A stretch of DNA of 64,000 nt from Betaproteobacteria bacterium (GTDB taxonomy: Bacteria > Pseudomonadota > Gammaproteobacteria > Burkholderiales > Rhodocyclaceae). The stretch lies in NCBI GenBank assembly GCA_016709965.1, contig JADJLT010000004.1, forward strand, positions 1 through 64,000. The letters run 5' to 3'. The position numbers were made by a program, and so were the translations under genes. Below, one piece after another: positions 17,180-25,858 of this stretch. Below the pieces are notes generated by a model. It did no database searches and was not told where the DNA came from. It worked only from the letters and a program-made list of their open reading frames with translations. Every line of letters starts with the position of its first letter. The first letter of the stretch is position 1.

Positions 17180-18229
17180 TTAGCGGCAATATTCGTGATG
17201 GCTTGGTGCCTCACAACCGATGATCGTGGCGCCGGGTTTGAGAAGGCTGGTACAGAAAATCTGAACGTTGATCGCCAGCACGACAGTCAACAGGCAGGCG
17301 GCGCCAATTGTATGGGCGACGGCGAGGCTTAGCGGCAGAGAGAGCAGCACGTTGGCAATCCCCAGACTGATTTGTATCAGAAGTAGGGCCAACACTGTTC
17401 CGCCCCAGATCTGCCATCGGCGTTGGCCGGTCCTGAGCAAGGTCAGCGCCAGCGCGCCGGCAATCAATGTCACTGCTGCTGCGCCGATACGATGCGTCCA
17501 GTGAATGGCTGTCAGTGCTTCGATGGGCAGCAACTGGCCGTCTGCCGTCATCCCCAGCTCCCGATGCAGGCTGTAAGCCTGAGCAAAACTCATCGGCGGC
17601 TGCCACTGGCCTTGGCACGACGGAAAGTCTGTGCAGGCCAAGGCTGCATAGTTACTGCTGACCCAACCCCCGAGCGCAATCTGGACGATGATGGCCAGCA
17701 AGGCACTGGCCGCGACAATGCGCGTGACTCGCCCCAGAGTAACAGCGTGGACTGCCTGGTCTCTGAGTGCCAGACCGATAAGAAGTGAAAGCGTGGTCAT
17801 GCCGCCGATCAGGTGCAGGGTAACGATCAGCGGTTTGAGTAACAAGGTCACTGTCCACATCCCGAGGGCGGCCTGCACGCCGACCACGCAGAGCAGCAGG
17901 GTTGGCAGGGCGGGAGATTGACGCTGGCGAAATTCCTTGCGCCAGGCCAGCAGCCACAAGGACAGGATCAACAAGCCGAGCGTGCCGGCCAGGTAACGGT
18001 GGAGCATTTCCTTCCATGCTTTGCCGGTATTGATCGGCCGCTCAGGGAAGGCTATTCGGGCGGCCTGTTGCTCATGTGCCGCATCCGGAACGCCCAGCCA
18101 GTGGCCATAGCATCCCGGCCAGTCCGGGCAGCCAAGGCCCGCATCGGACAGGCGGACATAGGCGCCCAAGGCAATGACGGCAAAGGCGAGTAGCGTGGCG
18201 ACCAGTAGCAGTCGGCGGTAAAAGCGCAT
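17180..18229 (-). CDS. ctaA: Heme A synthase (COX15/CtaA)
   Basis: This 349-residue polytopic membrane protein oxidises heme O to heme A for the cytochrome oxidase encoded upstream. The N-terminal signature AYVRLSDAGLGCPDWPGCYG, about eight membrane helices and the conserved histidines (EMLHRYLAG, LHLIGG, IHWTHR) are visible. It is in the minus-strand cta operon, directly after ctaB by coordinate and near the 3' end of the transcript. The length is normal for the proteobacterial type. Confidence 0.95.
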   Translation of the reverse strand: MRFYRRLLLVATLLAFAVIALGAYVRLSDAGLGCPDWPGCYGHWLGVPDAAHEQQAARIAFPERPINTGKAWKEMLHRYLAGTLGLLILSLWLLAWRKEFRQRQSPALPTLLLCVVGVQAALGMWTVTLLLKPLIVTLHLIGGMTTLSLLIGLALRDQAVHAVTLGRVTRIVAASALLAIIVQIALGGWVSSNYAALACTDFPSCQGQWQPPMSFAQAYSLHRELGMTADGQLLPIEALTAIHWTHRIGAAAVTLIAGALALTLLRTGQRRWQIWGGTVLALLLIQISLGIANVLLSLPLSLAVAHTIGAACLLTVVLAINVQIFCTSLLKPGATIIGCEAPSHHEYCR

Positions 18230-18238
18230 GGATGCGGT

Positions 18239-19135
18239 TCAGAGGACGATCAGTCGGTCGGCAAATAGCGCTGCAAAGAGCAGGGTCAGGTAGAGGATCG
18301 AATAGCGGAAGCTGCGGCGGGCCAAGGCGTCGCTGTAGTTTCGGCAGAGCGCGATGGCGTAGCCGAGGAAAACGAGGTCGAGAATGCTGATGGCGATCAG
18401 GTAGAAAGTGCTGCTCATACCCAGCGATACCGGAATCAGACTGGCGGCGGCAAGCATCAGCGAGTACCAGAGAATGTGCTGACAGGTGAAAGCAATGCCG
18501 TGGGTGACGGGCAGCATCGGCAAGCCTGAGCGCGCATAGTCGTCGCGCCGGTAGCAGGCCAGGGACCAGAAGTGGGGGGGCGTCCACAGGAAGATGATGA
18601 GGAATAGCACCAATGGTTCGGCGGATATCTGGCCCGTCATGGCTGTCCAGCCAAGCAAAGGCGGCATTGCGCCGGAGGCACCTCCAATGACGATGTTCAT
18701 CGGAGTGGCGGGCTTGAGTATCAGGGTATAGATGACGGTATAGCCGACAAAGGTGCCGAGCGTCAGCCACATGGTCAGGTCGTTGATGTATGTATCCAGC
18801 AACCACAGGCCACCGGCGCCCAGAATGGTGGCAAGCGTAATTGTTTCAACGGGTGAAATTTCACCACGGGCTGTGGCTCGCCAGCTGGTTCGCGCCATTT
18901 TGGCATCGATTGTTCGCTCAACAAGACAGTTGAGCGCAGCAGCGGCGAATGAAACCATGGCAATGCCAAGGGAGGCCACGAGAAAGCGCAGGACAGGCGG
19001 GAAATCGGGTGTGGACAGACACATGCCAATCATCGCGGTAAAGACGATCAGGCTGTTGACCCTGGGTTTACAGAGATGGCTAAAGGCGGCTAATCGTTGG
19101 CCGATGCTTAGCGGGTGGGCGACAATCGTCTGCAT
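18239..19135 (-). CDS. ctaB: Protoheme IX farnesyltransferase (heme O synthase)
   Basis: This 298-residue UbiA-family prenyltransferase adds a farnesyl group to protoheme IX to make heme O, the substrate of CtaA. Start MQTIVAHP is set by an AGGAG ribosome site. CKPRVNSLIVFTAMIG opens the first helix. The aspartate-rich motif is represented by NCLVERTIDAKMART, and the second motif by YARSGLPMLPVTHG. It lies between ctaA and the frameshifted accessory gene, ten bases from the latter's stop. Confidence 0.95.
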   Translation of the reverse strand: MQTIVAHPLSIGQRLAAFSHLCKPRVNSLIVFTAMIGMCLSTPDFPPVLRFLVASLGIAMVSFAAAALNCLVERTIDAKMARTSWRATARGEISPVETITLATILGAGGLWLLDTYINDLTMWLTLGTFVGYTVIYTLILKPATPMNIVIGGASGAMPPLLGWTAMTGQISAEPLVLFLIIFLWTPPHFWSLACYRRDDYARSGLPMLPVTHGIAFTCQHILWYSLMLAAASLIPVSLGMSSTFYLIAISILDLVFLGYAIALCRNYSDALARRSFRYSILYLTLLFAALFADRLIVL

Positions 19136-19145
19136 GACAGTGCTC

Positions 19146-19696
19146 CTAGCCGTTCCAGGTAAATTTGAGCAAGCGTTCAATGTCGGCACGTATGCCTTGG
19201 GCGCTGGTGCCGTTGGGGAAGGTCATGATCAGTTGCCCCTGCGGATCGGCAAGGAGCACAGGATCGTCGGTTTCAGTGGGGGCCTGGGAAGGCGCCGCAG
19301 CTAGCAAAAGATCGGGCTGAGTCTGGACCAGAGCCAACAAGGCCGTATCGTCTGGCTGGTCGGTGATGACAACTCGGCGAAGGCGATCCATGTTCTTGTA
19401 TAAGGCAACGTGAATTCGCCGTATTTCATCGAGACGTGCGATGCATGCGGACTCGCAGGTACCGCGAACATTCACAAAAGTATCCATTTTCCGCGCATTT
19501 TTGCCGTTGACCGTAGCAGATCATCCGGTAACGGCTGTGACGGCTCCAACAGGTTTCCATGGGTACTTGCGCGAGTGGGATGCCAGCCGCTGAAATAAAG
19601 TCCGCCGCCAATTACAAACGGCAGTATGAGCAAGCCAACAATCAGTAGCAGCATGCCGCGACCGTTGCCGGGCGAGTGGAGGGCGGCTTGGCTCAT
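19146..19696 (-). pseudogene. SCO-like cytochrome oxidase accessory protein, frameshifted
   Basis: Two abutting frames together make one membrane-anchored protein of about 180 residues. MSQAALHSPG...(one helix, LLLIVGLLILPFVIGGGLYF) runs to RGKWILL and stops at 19472. The downstream frame continues NVRGTCESACIARLDEIRR with the CxxxC of SCO/thioredoxin-like proteins, to 19146. Adding one T to the T-run at 19476-19479 (A-run on the plus strand) restores GKWIL-F-VNVRG. Its ATG overlaps the SURF1 stop. Relatives occupy the same place between SURF1 and ctaA in betaproteobacteria. This is either a real frameshift or a homopolymer sequencing error. Confidence 0.75.
19495..19518 (+). repeat. Dispersed GTTGACCGYAGCA repeat, copy B (short)
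   Basis: ATTTTTGCC followed by core GTTGACCGTAGCA (19506-19518). It lies inside the accessory gene on the opposite strand, encoding LRSTAKM, 16 bases from the frameshift. Confidence 0.5.
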
Positions 19697-20496
19697 TGCC
19701 GCCTGACCAGGAAATAGCCCCATATGCCGAGGCTGGAGACGGCAAAGCCAAACCATTGCAGGGCGTAGCTCAGGTGACGGTCGGCACGTTCGTCCGGGCG
19801 AGGCCACTGGCGGAGATAGCCGGCGGGACTTCCGGGATCGAGTTGGATGATGACAGGTTGCAGTGGGTAATCCACGACATGGCGATAGCGCTCGATATCG
19901 AGGTTTTGCCAGACGGGATCCCAGCCGCTAGCCGGCTGTGGCGCAAGGTTGAAGAAACGCTGGGCCGGCAAAATCGCTATTCCGGTCAGTTCGATTTCGC
20001 CGGCAGGTACGTCGGCAACCGGAAGAATCTTATGATCGGCTGGGGCAGCTACCCAGCCGCGATTGACCAGAACATGCATGGTCGATCCAGCAATTTTCAA
20101 CGGCGTGATGACGTGATAACCCGCCTGTTCCTGATGCAGTTGGTTGTCGAGCAGAATCTGCCGATCGGCATCAAATGTGCCGCGCAGAATAACGATGCGG
20201 TAGCGTAGCCCTTCAGCGTCGACGGGAACCGAAGGCATCAATACCGGCGCGTCGTGACTGCGCGTATCGAGTTCGGTTTGCAGATGAGTCTTGGTTTCAT
20301 ATTTTCGCCACTGCCACAGCCCAAGCGATATAAAAGCAGGGAGAACTATGCTCATGGCCAGCGCCCCGATGATGGCCACCTGCCGCCGACTTGCCCTTGT
20401 CGAACCTTTGGCAGGGCGCGCATACTGAGCCAACGAAAGACTGTCGGGAGACTCATCGATGCTCAGGGTAGTGGTAGTGTTGCTGTTGTTGGCCAT
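19693..20496 (-). CDS. SURF1 family cytochrome oxidase assembly protein
   Basis: SURF1/Shy1 protein, up to 267 residues, with the two-helix layout: an N-terminal helix ending SLGLWQWRKYE, a periplasmic domain (GTFDADRQILLDNQ, VNRGWVAAP) and a C-terminal helix (SYALQWFGFAVSSLGIWGYF). It helps insert heme a into subunit I. The start is uncertain. The long ATG at 20496 has no ribosome site and overlaps the divergent DUF2909 gene by 38 bases. A GTG at 20379 or ATG at 20355 would give the usual short cytoplasmic tail. The stop overlaps the ATG of the next gene. Confidence 0.9.
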   Translation of the reverse strand: MANNSNTTTTLSIDESPDSLSLAQYARPAKGSTRASRRQVAIIGALAMSIVLPAFISLGLWQWRKYETKTHLQTELDTRSHDAPVLMPSVPVDAEGLRYRIVILRGTFDADRQILLDNQLHQEQAGYHVITPLKIAGSTMHVLVNRGWVAAPADHKILPVADVPAGEIELTGIAILPAQRFFNLAPQPASGWDPVWQNLDIERYRHVVDYPLQPVIIQLDPGSPAGYLRQWPRPDERADRHLSYALQWFGFAVSSLGIWGYFLVRRQ

Positions 20497-20659
20497 TGTG
20501 GGCAGTTTGTTTTCGGGGCTGGTCTTTCTCTATCGTGACCGTGGCGCCGGCCAGCGAACGGCCAGAGCGTTGACCTTGCGTATTGGTTTGTCCATTACGC
20601 TTTTTATTTTGCTGTTGGCCGGTTTCCGTTTTGGGCTCATCCCCGGCTACACCCAGTAA
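20459..20659 (+). CDS. Twin-transmembrane protein (DUF2909)
   Basis: A 66-residue protein with two hydrophobic helices (LRVVVVLLLLAIVGSLFSGLV and LSITLFILLLAGFRFGL) joined by a basic loop, FLYRDRGAGQRTARAL, typical of DUF2909 proteins next to SURF1 in betaproteobacteria. It is the only plus-strand gene inside the cta operon. Its 3' end overlaps the end of ctaE by 13 bases, and its 5' end may overlap that of SURF1. No function is known; position suggests oxidase assembly. Confidence 0.8.
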   Translation: MLRVVVVLLLLAIVGSLFSGLVFLYRDRGAGQRTARALTLRIGLSITLFILLLAGFRFGLIPGYTQ

Positions 20660-21519
20660 ACAAACACGAACAGAATCAGCCAGACGACGTCGACGAAGTG
20701 CCAGTACCAGGCGACGCCCTCAAAGGCAAAATGGCGCTCGGCCGTGAAATGGCCGCTCATGCTTCTAAGCAGGATCACCGCCAGCATGATGGTGCCAAGG
20801 GTGACGTGGAAGCCATGAAAGCCGGTGAGCATGAAGAAGGTTGCGCCATAGGCGCCAGCGCCCATTGTCAGACCCATTTCGGTGTAGGCATGGTGGTACT
20901 CGTAGGCCTGGAAACCGATGAAAAGGCAGCCCAGAAGCACGGTGGCCACCAGCCCGAGGCAGAGCTGACGACGATTATTCCGCAGTACGCCCCAGTGAGC
21001 CCAGGTGACAGTTGCCCCGGAAGTGAGCAACAGAGCCGTATTCAAGGCCGGAATTCCCCAGGCGCCCATGGGTGTAAATGGCGTACCTTTCGGGCCGCTC
21101 GTTGGCCAGGCGCCGGAGAAGTCAGGCCATAGAGTCGTGCCATTGGCGGCGGTCATGCCGCCGAGTTCAGGCACCGAAATGATTCGCACGTAGAACAACG
21201 CACCGAAGAAGGCGGCAAAGAACATCACCTCGGTCGCAATGAACCAGATCATTCCATAGCGAAATGACCGATCCTCCCAGTCACGGTACGAACCACTCTG
21301 GGATTCGCTGATTACCTGTCCAAACCAGTTGAATAGCACGTAAAAAATCACCCCTGTTCCCCCGAGCATGACCCACTTGCCCAGATGGAAGCCATTGATC
21401 AATTCAATGAAACCTAGTGCGAGAAGGAACATCCCGAAGGAGAGAATGACTGGGTAGATGCTGGGGTTGGGAACGAAATAATGTGCATGATCCGCAAGTT
21501 GATGGGCATTGGTTTTCAT
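20647..21519 (-). CDS. ctaE: Cytochrome c oxidase subunit III
   Basis: This 290-residue, seven-helix subunit III of an aa3/caa3-type oxidase stabilises the catalytic core. Landmarks are FRYGMIWFIATEVMFFAAFFGAL with the conserved Glu, GAYGATFFMLTGFHGFHVTLG, and the terminal WYWHFVDVVWLILFVFVY. Its start overlaps the stop of ctaG by four bases. Confidence 0.96.
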   Translation of the reverse strand: MKTNAHQLADHAHYFVPNPSIYPVILSFGMFLLALGFIELINGFHLGKWVMLGGTGVIFYVLFNWFGQVISESQSGSYRDWEDRSFRYGMIWFIATEVMFFAAFFGALFYVRIISVPELGGMTAANGTTLWPDFSGAWPTSGPKGTPFTPMGAWGIPALNTALLLTSGATVTWAHWGVLRNNRRQLCLGLVATVLLGCLFIGFQAYEYHHAYTEMGLTMGAGAYGATFFMLTGFHGFHVTLGTIMLAVILLRSMSGHFTAERHFAFEGVAWYWHFVDVVWLILFVFVYWV

Positions 21520-22127
21520 CGGGCCTCCGCGCCGCTGTTCAGGGTTTGGCGTTGTCCATCGACGCCGAAAAATGCGTAGGACAGGGTGATGTGGCTGATG
21601 TTGCGATCGACCTCGGGTTTGACGATAAAAGCCAGCGGCATTTCGCGTGCTTCACCAGGGCCAAGCGTTTGCTGGGAAAAACAGAAACACTCGATCTTCT
21701 CGAAGTGTTGCGCGGCTTGGCCCGGGCTGATACTGGGTACAGCCTGACCGACGATGGTCCGGTTCGAGGTATTTCGCACCAGATAGCTGACTTGCTGCAA
21801 TTCCCCGGGATGAATGTCGAGAGAGAGAGTTAAGGGGCGCATGTCCCACGGCAAACCTGGCATGACTGTGCCGGTGAATTCAACGCGAACAATGCGCCCC
21901 AGATCGATGTTCGAGGTCGGCACCTTGTCGGTTTTGAGGCCACCAACGCCGAAACCATCGCGTATTGTTTTTTCACCGGTTACCTTGCCATTGAAGCCAG
22001 TTACCCGGCACAAGACGTTATAGAGAGGAACCAGCGCAAAGGCGAACGCGAATGCCGCCGCCACCATCACCAGCAGCCGGATGATCAGGCGGTTGTGATT
22101 GACAGGGGCTGGGTGTGTGCGGTCCAT
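21516..22127 (-). CDS. ctaG: Cytochrome c oxidase assembly protein CtaG/Cox11
   Basis: This 203-residue protein delivers copper to the CuB site of subunit I. It has one N-terminal helix (LLVMVAAAFAFAFALVPLYNVLC) and a periplasmic copper-binding domain with ECFCFSQQTL, the conserved CxCF motif. Start MDRTHPAP was chosen because it follows the small upstream gene by four bases. The longer frame runs antisense-like through that small gene. Confidence 0.94.
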   Translation of the reverse strand: MDRTHPAPVNHNRLIIRLLVMVAAAFAFAFALVPLYNVLCRVTGFNGKVTGEKTIRDGFGVGGLKTDKVPTSNIDLGRIVRVEFTGTVMPGLPWDMRPLTLSLDIHPGELQQVSYLVRNTSNRTIVGQAVPSISPGQAAQHFEKIECFCFSQQTLGPGEAREMPLAFIVKPEVDRNISHITLSYAFFGVDGQRQTLNSGAEAR

Positions 22128-22131
22128 GGCA

Positions 22132-22254
22132 TCAGCGTTTGATGAACAAACCGGCGATATAAATGGCCAACACGATGGTGCCCAGCAACCAACCCAGACG
22201 CCGTGAGGCGGTGCGGCGGCGTTGAAGGTCATCATCCGAAAACGGCTGATTCAT
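22132..22254 (-). CDS. Cytochrome oxidase small assembly protein (40 aa)
   Basis: The frame starts MNQPFSDDDLQRRRTASRRL, continues with one hydrophobic helix (GWLLGTIVLAIYIAGLFI) and ends KR-stop. It sits between ctaD and ctaG with a 4-base gap to ctaG. Betaproteobacterial cta operons carry such a ~40-residue single-helix protein at this spot. The ribosome site AGGATG is modest. Its role is presumed to be oxidase assembly by position only. Confidence 0.78.
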   Translation of the reverse strand: MNQPFSDDDLQRRRTASRRLGWLLGTIVLAIYIAGLFIKR

Positions 22255-22266
22255 CCTGGACCCCAT

Positions 22267-23862
22267 TCACTTGATGACAGGCTGGGTTTCCCAGCTGTGG
22301 TGAGGCGGCGGCGATGAAAGCTCCCACTCCAGGCCTTCAGCGCCTTCCCAGACGCGACTATCGACCTTGGGTCCGCCGCGCACACAGGACCAGATATTCC
22401 AGGCAAAAATCAGTTGGCTAAAGCCGAGAATGAATGCGCCGACGCTGGAAATTGCGTTGAACTCGGCAAATTGCAATGCATAGTCGGGGATGCGTCGCGG
22501 CATGCCGGCCAGTCCCAGGAAGAACTGTGGGATAAAGGTGAGGTTGAACGACAGGACAGTCAGCCAGAAATGCAGTTTGCCCAGCTTTTCGCTGTACATG
22601 TGACCGGTCCATTTGGGCAGCCAGTAGTAGACGCCAGTCATGACGCCCATGATGCCGCCGGCAAAGAGCGCGTAATGGAAATGTGCAACGACGAAGTAGC
22701 TGTGGTGGTACTGGGCATCGGCGGCGACATCGGCGAGCACCAGACCGGTCAGGCCGGCGATGCCGAACAGGACAATGAACCCAATCGCAAAGAGCATGGG
22801 TGTCTCGAAGGTCATCGAGCCTTTCCACATGGTGGCTATCCAGCAAAAGAAGAGGACGGCCAGCGGTAGCGAAATTGCCATAGTGCTGAACATGAAGTAA
22901 ATCAGAGCGGGGGTCGGCATCCCGGATGTCAGGATGTGGTGAGCCCAGACCACGACCGAAAGAATACCGATGGCAATAAAGCTGTAAACCTGTGCCTTGT
23001 AGCCGTAGCTCGGCTTGCGCGAAAAAGCCGAGAGTACGTGCGGGATCAGGCCCCAGACAGGCAGCAGCAGAATGTAAACTTCAGGATGGCCAAAGAACCA
23101 GAACAGGTGCTGGAACAGGATGGGATCGCCACCGCCGGCTGCATCGAAGAAGTGCGTACCGAAATGCCTGTCAGTGAGCAGCATGGTGACCGCGCCAGCC
23201 AGCACTGGCAGGGTTGCGATCAACAGAAAAGCAGTGATCAGCCAGCCCCAGGCGAAGAGTGGCAGCTTCATCATGGTCATCCCGGGGGCGCGCATGTTGA
23301 AGATGGTCACAATGATGTTTATCGATCCCATGATCGACGAGATGCCGAGGATATGTACGGCAAGGATGGCGAAGTCGACACCCATGCCGCCCTGCACCGA
23401 CAGCGGTGCGTAAAAAGTCCAGCCGGTCGCCAGTGCACCATCGCCAATACCGAATAGCGCCAGCGTGAAGGGCAGGGTGAGAAGAATCGCAGCCGGCGGC
23501 AGCAGCCAGAATCCCCAGTTGTTGAGGCGGGGCAAGGCCATGTCTGGCGCGCCGATCATCAGTGGAATCATCCAGTTGGCGAAGCCGGTGGCCGCAGGCA
23601 TCAAAGCGGCGAAAATCATCACCAGCGCATGGATGCCAATCAACTGATTGAAAAATTCGGGCTTCATTAGCTGAAGGCCCGGCTGGAAGAGTTCGGCGCG
23701 AACGCCGAGGATCATTATCCCGCCAACGAAGAACATGATCAGCGAGAAGGTCATGTACATCGTGCCGATGTCTTTGTGGTTTGTCGTGGTCAGCCAGCGT
23801 AGCCAGCCACCATGGTAGCTATCGGCTGCGTGTTCGACGGGGTGGGTGGTGGCTATGCTCAT
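22267..23862 (-). CDS. ctaD: Cytochrome c oxidase subunit I
   Basis: This 531-residue heme-copper oxidase catalytic subunit has twelve membrane helices. It shows TTNHKDIGTMY at the N-terminus, LFWFFGHPEVYILLLPVWG (CuB histidine and crosslinked tyrosine), HHILTSGMP, and HSYFVVAHFHYALFAGG (heme ligands). It reduces oxygen to water and pumps protons. It is second in the minus-strand operon, ten bases downstream of ctaC. Confidence 0.97.
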   Translation of the reverse strand: MSIATTHPVEHAADSYHGGWLRWLTTTNHKDIGTMYMTFSLIMFFVGGIMILGVRAELFQPGLQLMKPEFFNQLIGIHALVMIFAALMPAATGFANWMIPLMIGAPDMALPRLNNWGFWLLPPAAILLTLPFTLALFGIGDGALATGWTFYAPLSVQGGMGVDFAILAVHILGISSIMGSINIIVTIFNMRAPGMTMMKLPLFAWGWLITAFLLIATLPVLAGAVTMLLTDRHFGTHFFDAAGGGDPILFQHLFWFFGHPEVYILLLPVWGLIPHVLSAFSRKPSYGYKAQVYSFIAIGILSVVVWAHHILTSGMPTPALIYFMFSTMAISLPLAVLFFCWIATMWKGSMTFETPMLFAIGFIVLFGIAGLTGLVLADVAADAQYHHSYFVVAHFHYALFAGGIMGVMTGVYYWLPKWTGHMYSEKLGKLHFWLTVLSFNLTFIPQFFLGLAGMPRRIPDYALQFAEFNAISSVGAFILGFSQLIFAWNIWSCVRGGPKVDSRVWEGAEGLEWELSSPPPHHSWETQPVIK

Positions 23863-23872
23863 GGATCGCCTC

Positions 23873-25087
23873 CTAGCGAAGGGCCTTGATCTGGGCGGGT
23901 TGAATCATGTCGCCCTTGTGGTTGCCGAAACTGTTGCGTTCGTAAGTGATGATTGACGCGATCTCGACATCGGAAAGGCTGTTGCGGAATGCCTGCATGG
24001 CAGTACCTGCCTTGCCGTTCATGACACGGTCGACATGACTGTCCGTGATGATCTTGCCGCCTGCATCAAGGAGTGGTCCATTGACCACCTTGCTGCCGGA
24101 CAGTGCGGGGAAAGTCGGAGGCAAACCTTGACCATTGGGTTGGTGACAGGCGGCGCAGACCTTTTCATAGACTTCATGTCCCTTATCCATCAACTCATCC
24201 CGGCTCCAGGTGCGATCAGCACCACCCGCGGCAGCCTTGGCCTCGGCCTTTTGTGTTTCCAGCCAGGCCAGATATTCGGGTTCGGGAACGGCATGGACAA
24301 CCACAGGCATGAACCCATGGTCCTTGCCGCAGAGTTCCGCACATTGGCCGCGATAGATGCCCGGCTTTTCAATCAGCAGCCAGGTTTCACGCAAAAAGCC
24401 CGGTACGGCATCACGCTTTACGCCGAACTGCGGCACCCACCAAGTATGAATGACATCAATCGAGGTCAGCAGAACGCGGATTTTTTTGCCTACGGGAAGC
24501 ACGACTGGCTTGTCGACTTCCAGCAGGTAGTTTTCGCCCTTCGGTTCATTGTTGGCGATCTGCTCGCGAGGGGTGGTGAGCACGCTGATGAATTTGACCC
24601 CGGCTTCAGGATATTCGTACTGCCACTTCCACTGCATCCCGGTGATCTTGAGCACCATGTCGGCGCGGGTCTTGGTGTCTTCCATATTGATGATGGCTTG
24701 CACAGCCGGGATGCCCATCAATATGAAATCGATGAAGAGCAGGATGGCAAATGGGATCAGTGCCCAGAACCATTGCAGGGCACTGGTCGGACCGGTGAAT
24801 TTGGAGGGCGCGTGACCGGAACTCTTTCGATGCTTGATCATCGAGTAAATCATGATGGCGAACACCACGACGAAAAGCACCGTGATGACCAGCATGAACT
24901 CGTTATGGATATGCAAGGTTTCCCGCGCAATGGGGGTAACGGGTTCGGGGAAGTTGAAACTGTAGTCTGCGCTGGCGGAAATCGGCGCCGCTAGACTAGC
25001 GAGGGGAAGCAGGTTGCGATGCATCTTTCTGACAAGTTTTAACCCCACAACTTTCGTGGCCCGAGATACACGCGTACAACTCTCCAT
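23873..25087 (-). CDS. ctaC: Cytochrome c oxidase subunit II fused to cytochrome c
   Basis: A 404-residue protein. An N-terminal signal region is followed by two helices and a cupredoxin domain with GMQWKWQYEYPE and the CuA site GQCAELCGKDHGFM. A C-terminal class I cytochrome c domain has CAACH and an axial Met in KAGTAMQAFR. The fusion marks a caa3-type oxidase that takes electrons from soluble cytochrome c. The long start (ATG 25087) has a strong GGGAGG ribosome site; MHRNLLPLAS at 25024 is the alternative. It is the first gene of the operon. Confidence 0.95.
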   Translation of the reverse strand: MESCTRVSRATKVVGLKLVRKMHRNLLPLASLAAPISASADYSFNFPEPVTPIARETLHIHNEFMLVITVLFVVVFAIMIYSMIKHRKSSGHAPSKFTGPTSALQWFWALIPFAILLFIDFILMGIPAVQAIINMEDTKTRADMVLKITGMQWKWQYEYPEAGVKFISVLTTPREQIANNEPKGENYLLEVDKPVVLPVGKKIRVLLTSIDVIHTWWVPQFGVKRDAVPGFLRETWLLIEKPGIYRGQCAELCGKDHGFMPVVVHAVPEPEYLAWLETQKAEAKAAAGGADRTWSRDELMDKGHEVYEKVCAACHQPNGQGLPPTFPALSGSKVVNGPLLDAGGKIITDSHVDRVMNGKAGTAMQAFRNSLSDVEIASIITYERNSFGNHKGDMIQPAQIKALR

Positions 25088-25106
25088 TCTGTTCCCTCCC
25101 CCTTGT

Positions 25107-25139
25107 GAGAACCGACCTTAAGCTTGAGAATCGGTTCTC
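25107..25139. promoter_or_regulatory. Inverted repeat between divergent ctaC and SCO genes
   Basis: GAGAACCGA (25107-25115) and TCGGTTCTC (25131-25139) are exact inverted repeats with a 15-base spacer, 20 bases upstream of the ctaC start. It could be an operator controlling the cta operon or a 5' leader hairpin. No known regulator site was matched. Confidence 0.5.
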
Positions 25140-25167
25140 CTGAAATAGTTCAGAAATATTTATCACG

Positions 25168-25749
25168 ATGAACCGCCGCCTATTTCTCATGTTTTCCAGC
25201 GCGTTGCTGGTCGCCTGCAATCGAGCACCGGTGGCTTTTCGCAATACAGATCTGACCGGTGCAACTTTCGGGCGCCGCTTGAGCCTGACTGACCATCATG
25301 GACAGAAGCGGACACTGGACGATTTTCGCGGCAAAGCCGTGGTTGTGTTCTTTGGCTATACCGCTTGCCCGGATATCTGCCCGACCATGCTGGCGAGACT
25401 TGTCGAGGTGATGAAGGCGCTGAGTGGTGATGCCCCCCAGGTTCAGGTCTTGTTTGTCACGGTTGATCCGGAGCGCGATGGTGCGGATCGGCTGAAAGAA
25501 TTTGTACCGTGGTTTTATCCTACGTTTCTTGGTCTGCGTGGGGATACGGCGGAAACCAAGGCGGTCACCGAAGAATTCAGGGTTTTTGCCGCACGCAAGA
25601 CAGTGACTGGTGACCTGGGTTATGTCATCGATCATTCTTCCGGTGCTTACGTTTTCGACCCAGCTGGGCACTTGCGGCTGTATGTCAAAGATACGGCCAG
25701 TGTCGATGACATCGTGGCTGATGTTCGTCTGTTGCTGCATGGCAGCTAG
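25168..25749 (+). CDS. SCO1/SenC family copper chaperone (lipoprotein)
   Basis: This 193-residue protein has a short signal peptide ending in a lipobox (LLVAC, Cys17), so it is probably anchored in a membrane. The thioredoxin-fold domain has GYTACPDICPT (copper-binding CxxxC) and a distal His in YVIDHSSGAYV. SCO proteins load copper into the CuA centre of subunit II. It diverges from ctaC, which encodes the CuA protein, so the pair is likely co-regulated across the shared upstream region. Confidence 0.93.
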   Translation: MNRRLFLMFSSALLVACNRAPVAFRNTDLTGATFGRRLSLTDHHGQKRTLDDFRGKAVVVFFGYTACPDICPTMLARLVEVMKALSGDAPQVQVLFVTVDPERDGADRLKEFVPWFYPTFLGLRGDTAETKAVTEEFRVFAARKTVTGDLGYVIDHSSGAYVFDPAGHLRLYVKDTASVDDIVADVRLLLHGS

Positions 25750-25858
25750 GGCAGGTGGCTCCGGGGCGGCTATACTTCCTGCCCTTCTGACACAATTTTT
25801 GTGGTTAATTTATGATCGGTAAGTGTTTTCATCTGGTGATGACGAGCATAGGTGCCCT

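Noticed and set aside
19470..19480. Programmed -1 frameshifting in the SCO-like gene
   Set aside because: The sequence ATA CTT TTG TGA is not a canonical X XXY YYZ slippery site; deletion or sequencing error is simpler.
24035..24994. A 319-codon plus-strand frame opposite ctaC
   Set aside because: Antisense to the well-supported subunit II gene; no recognisable protein features.
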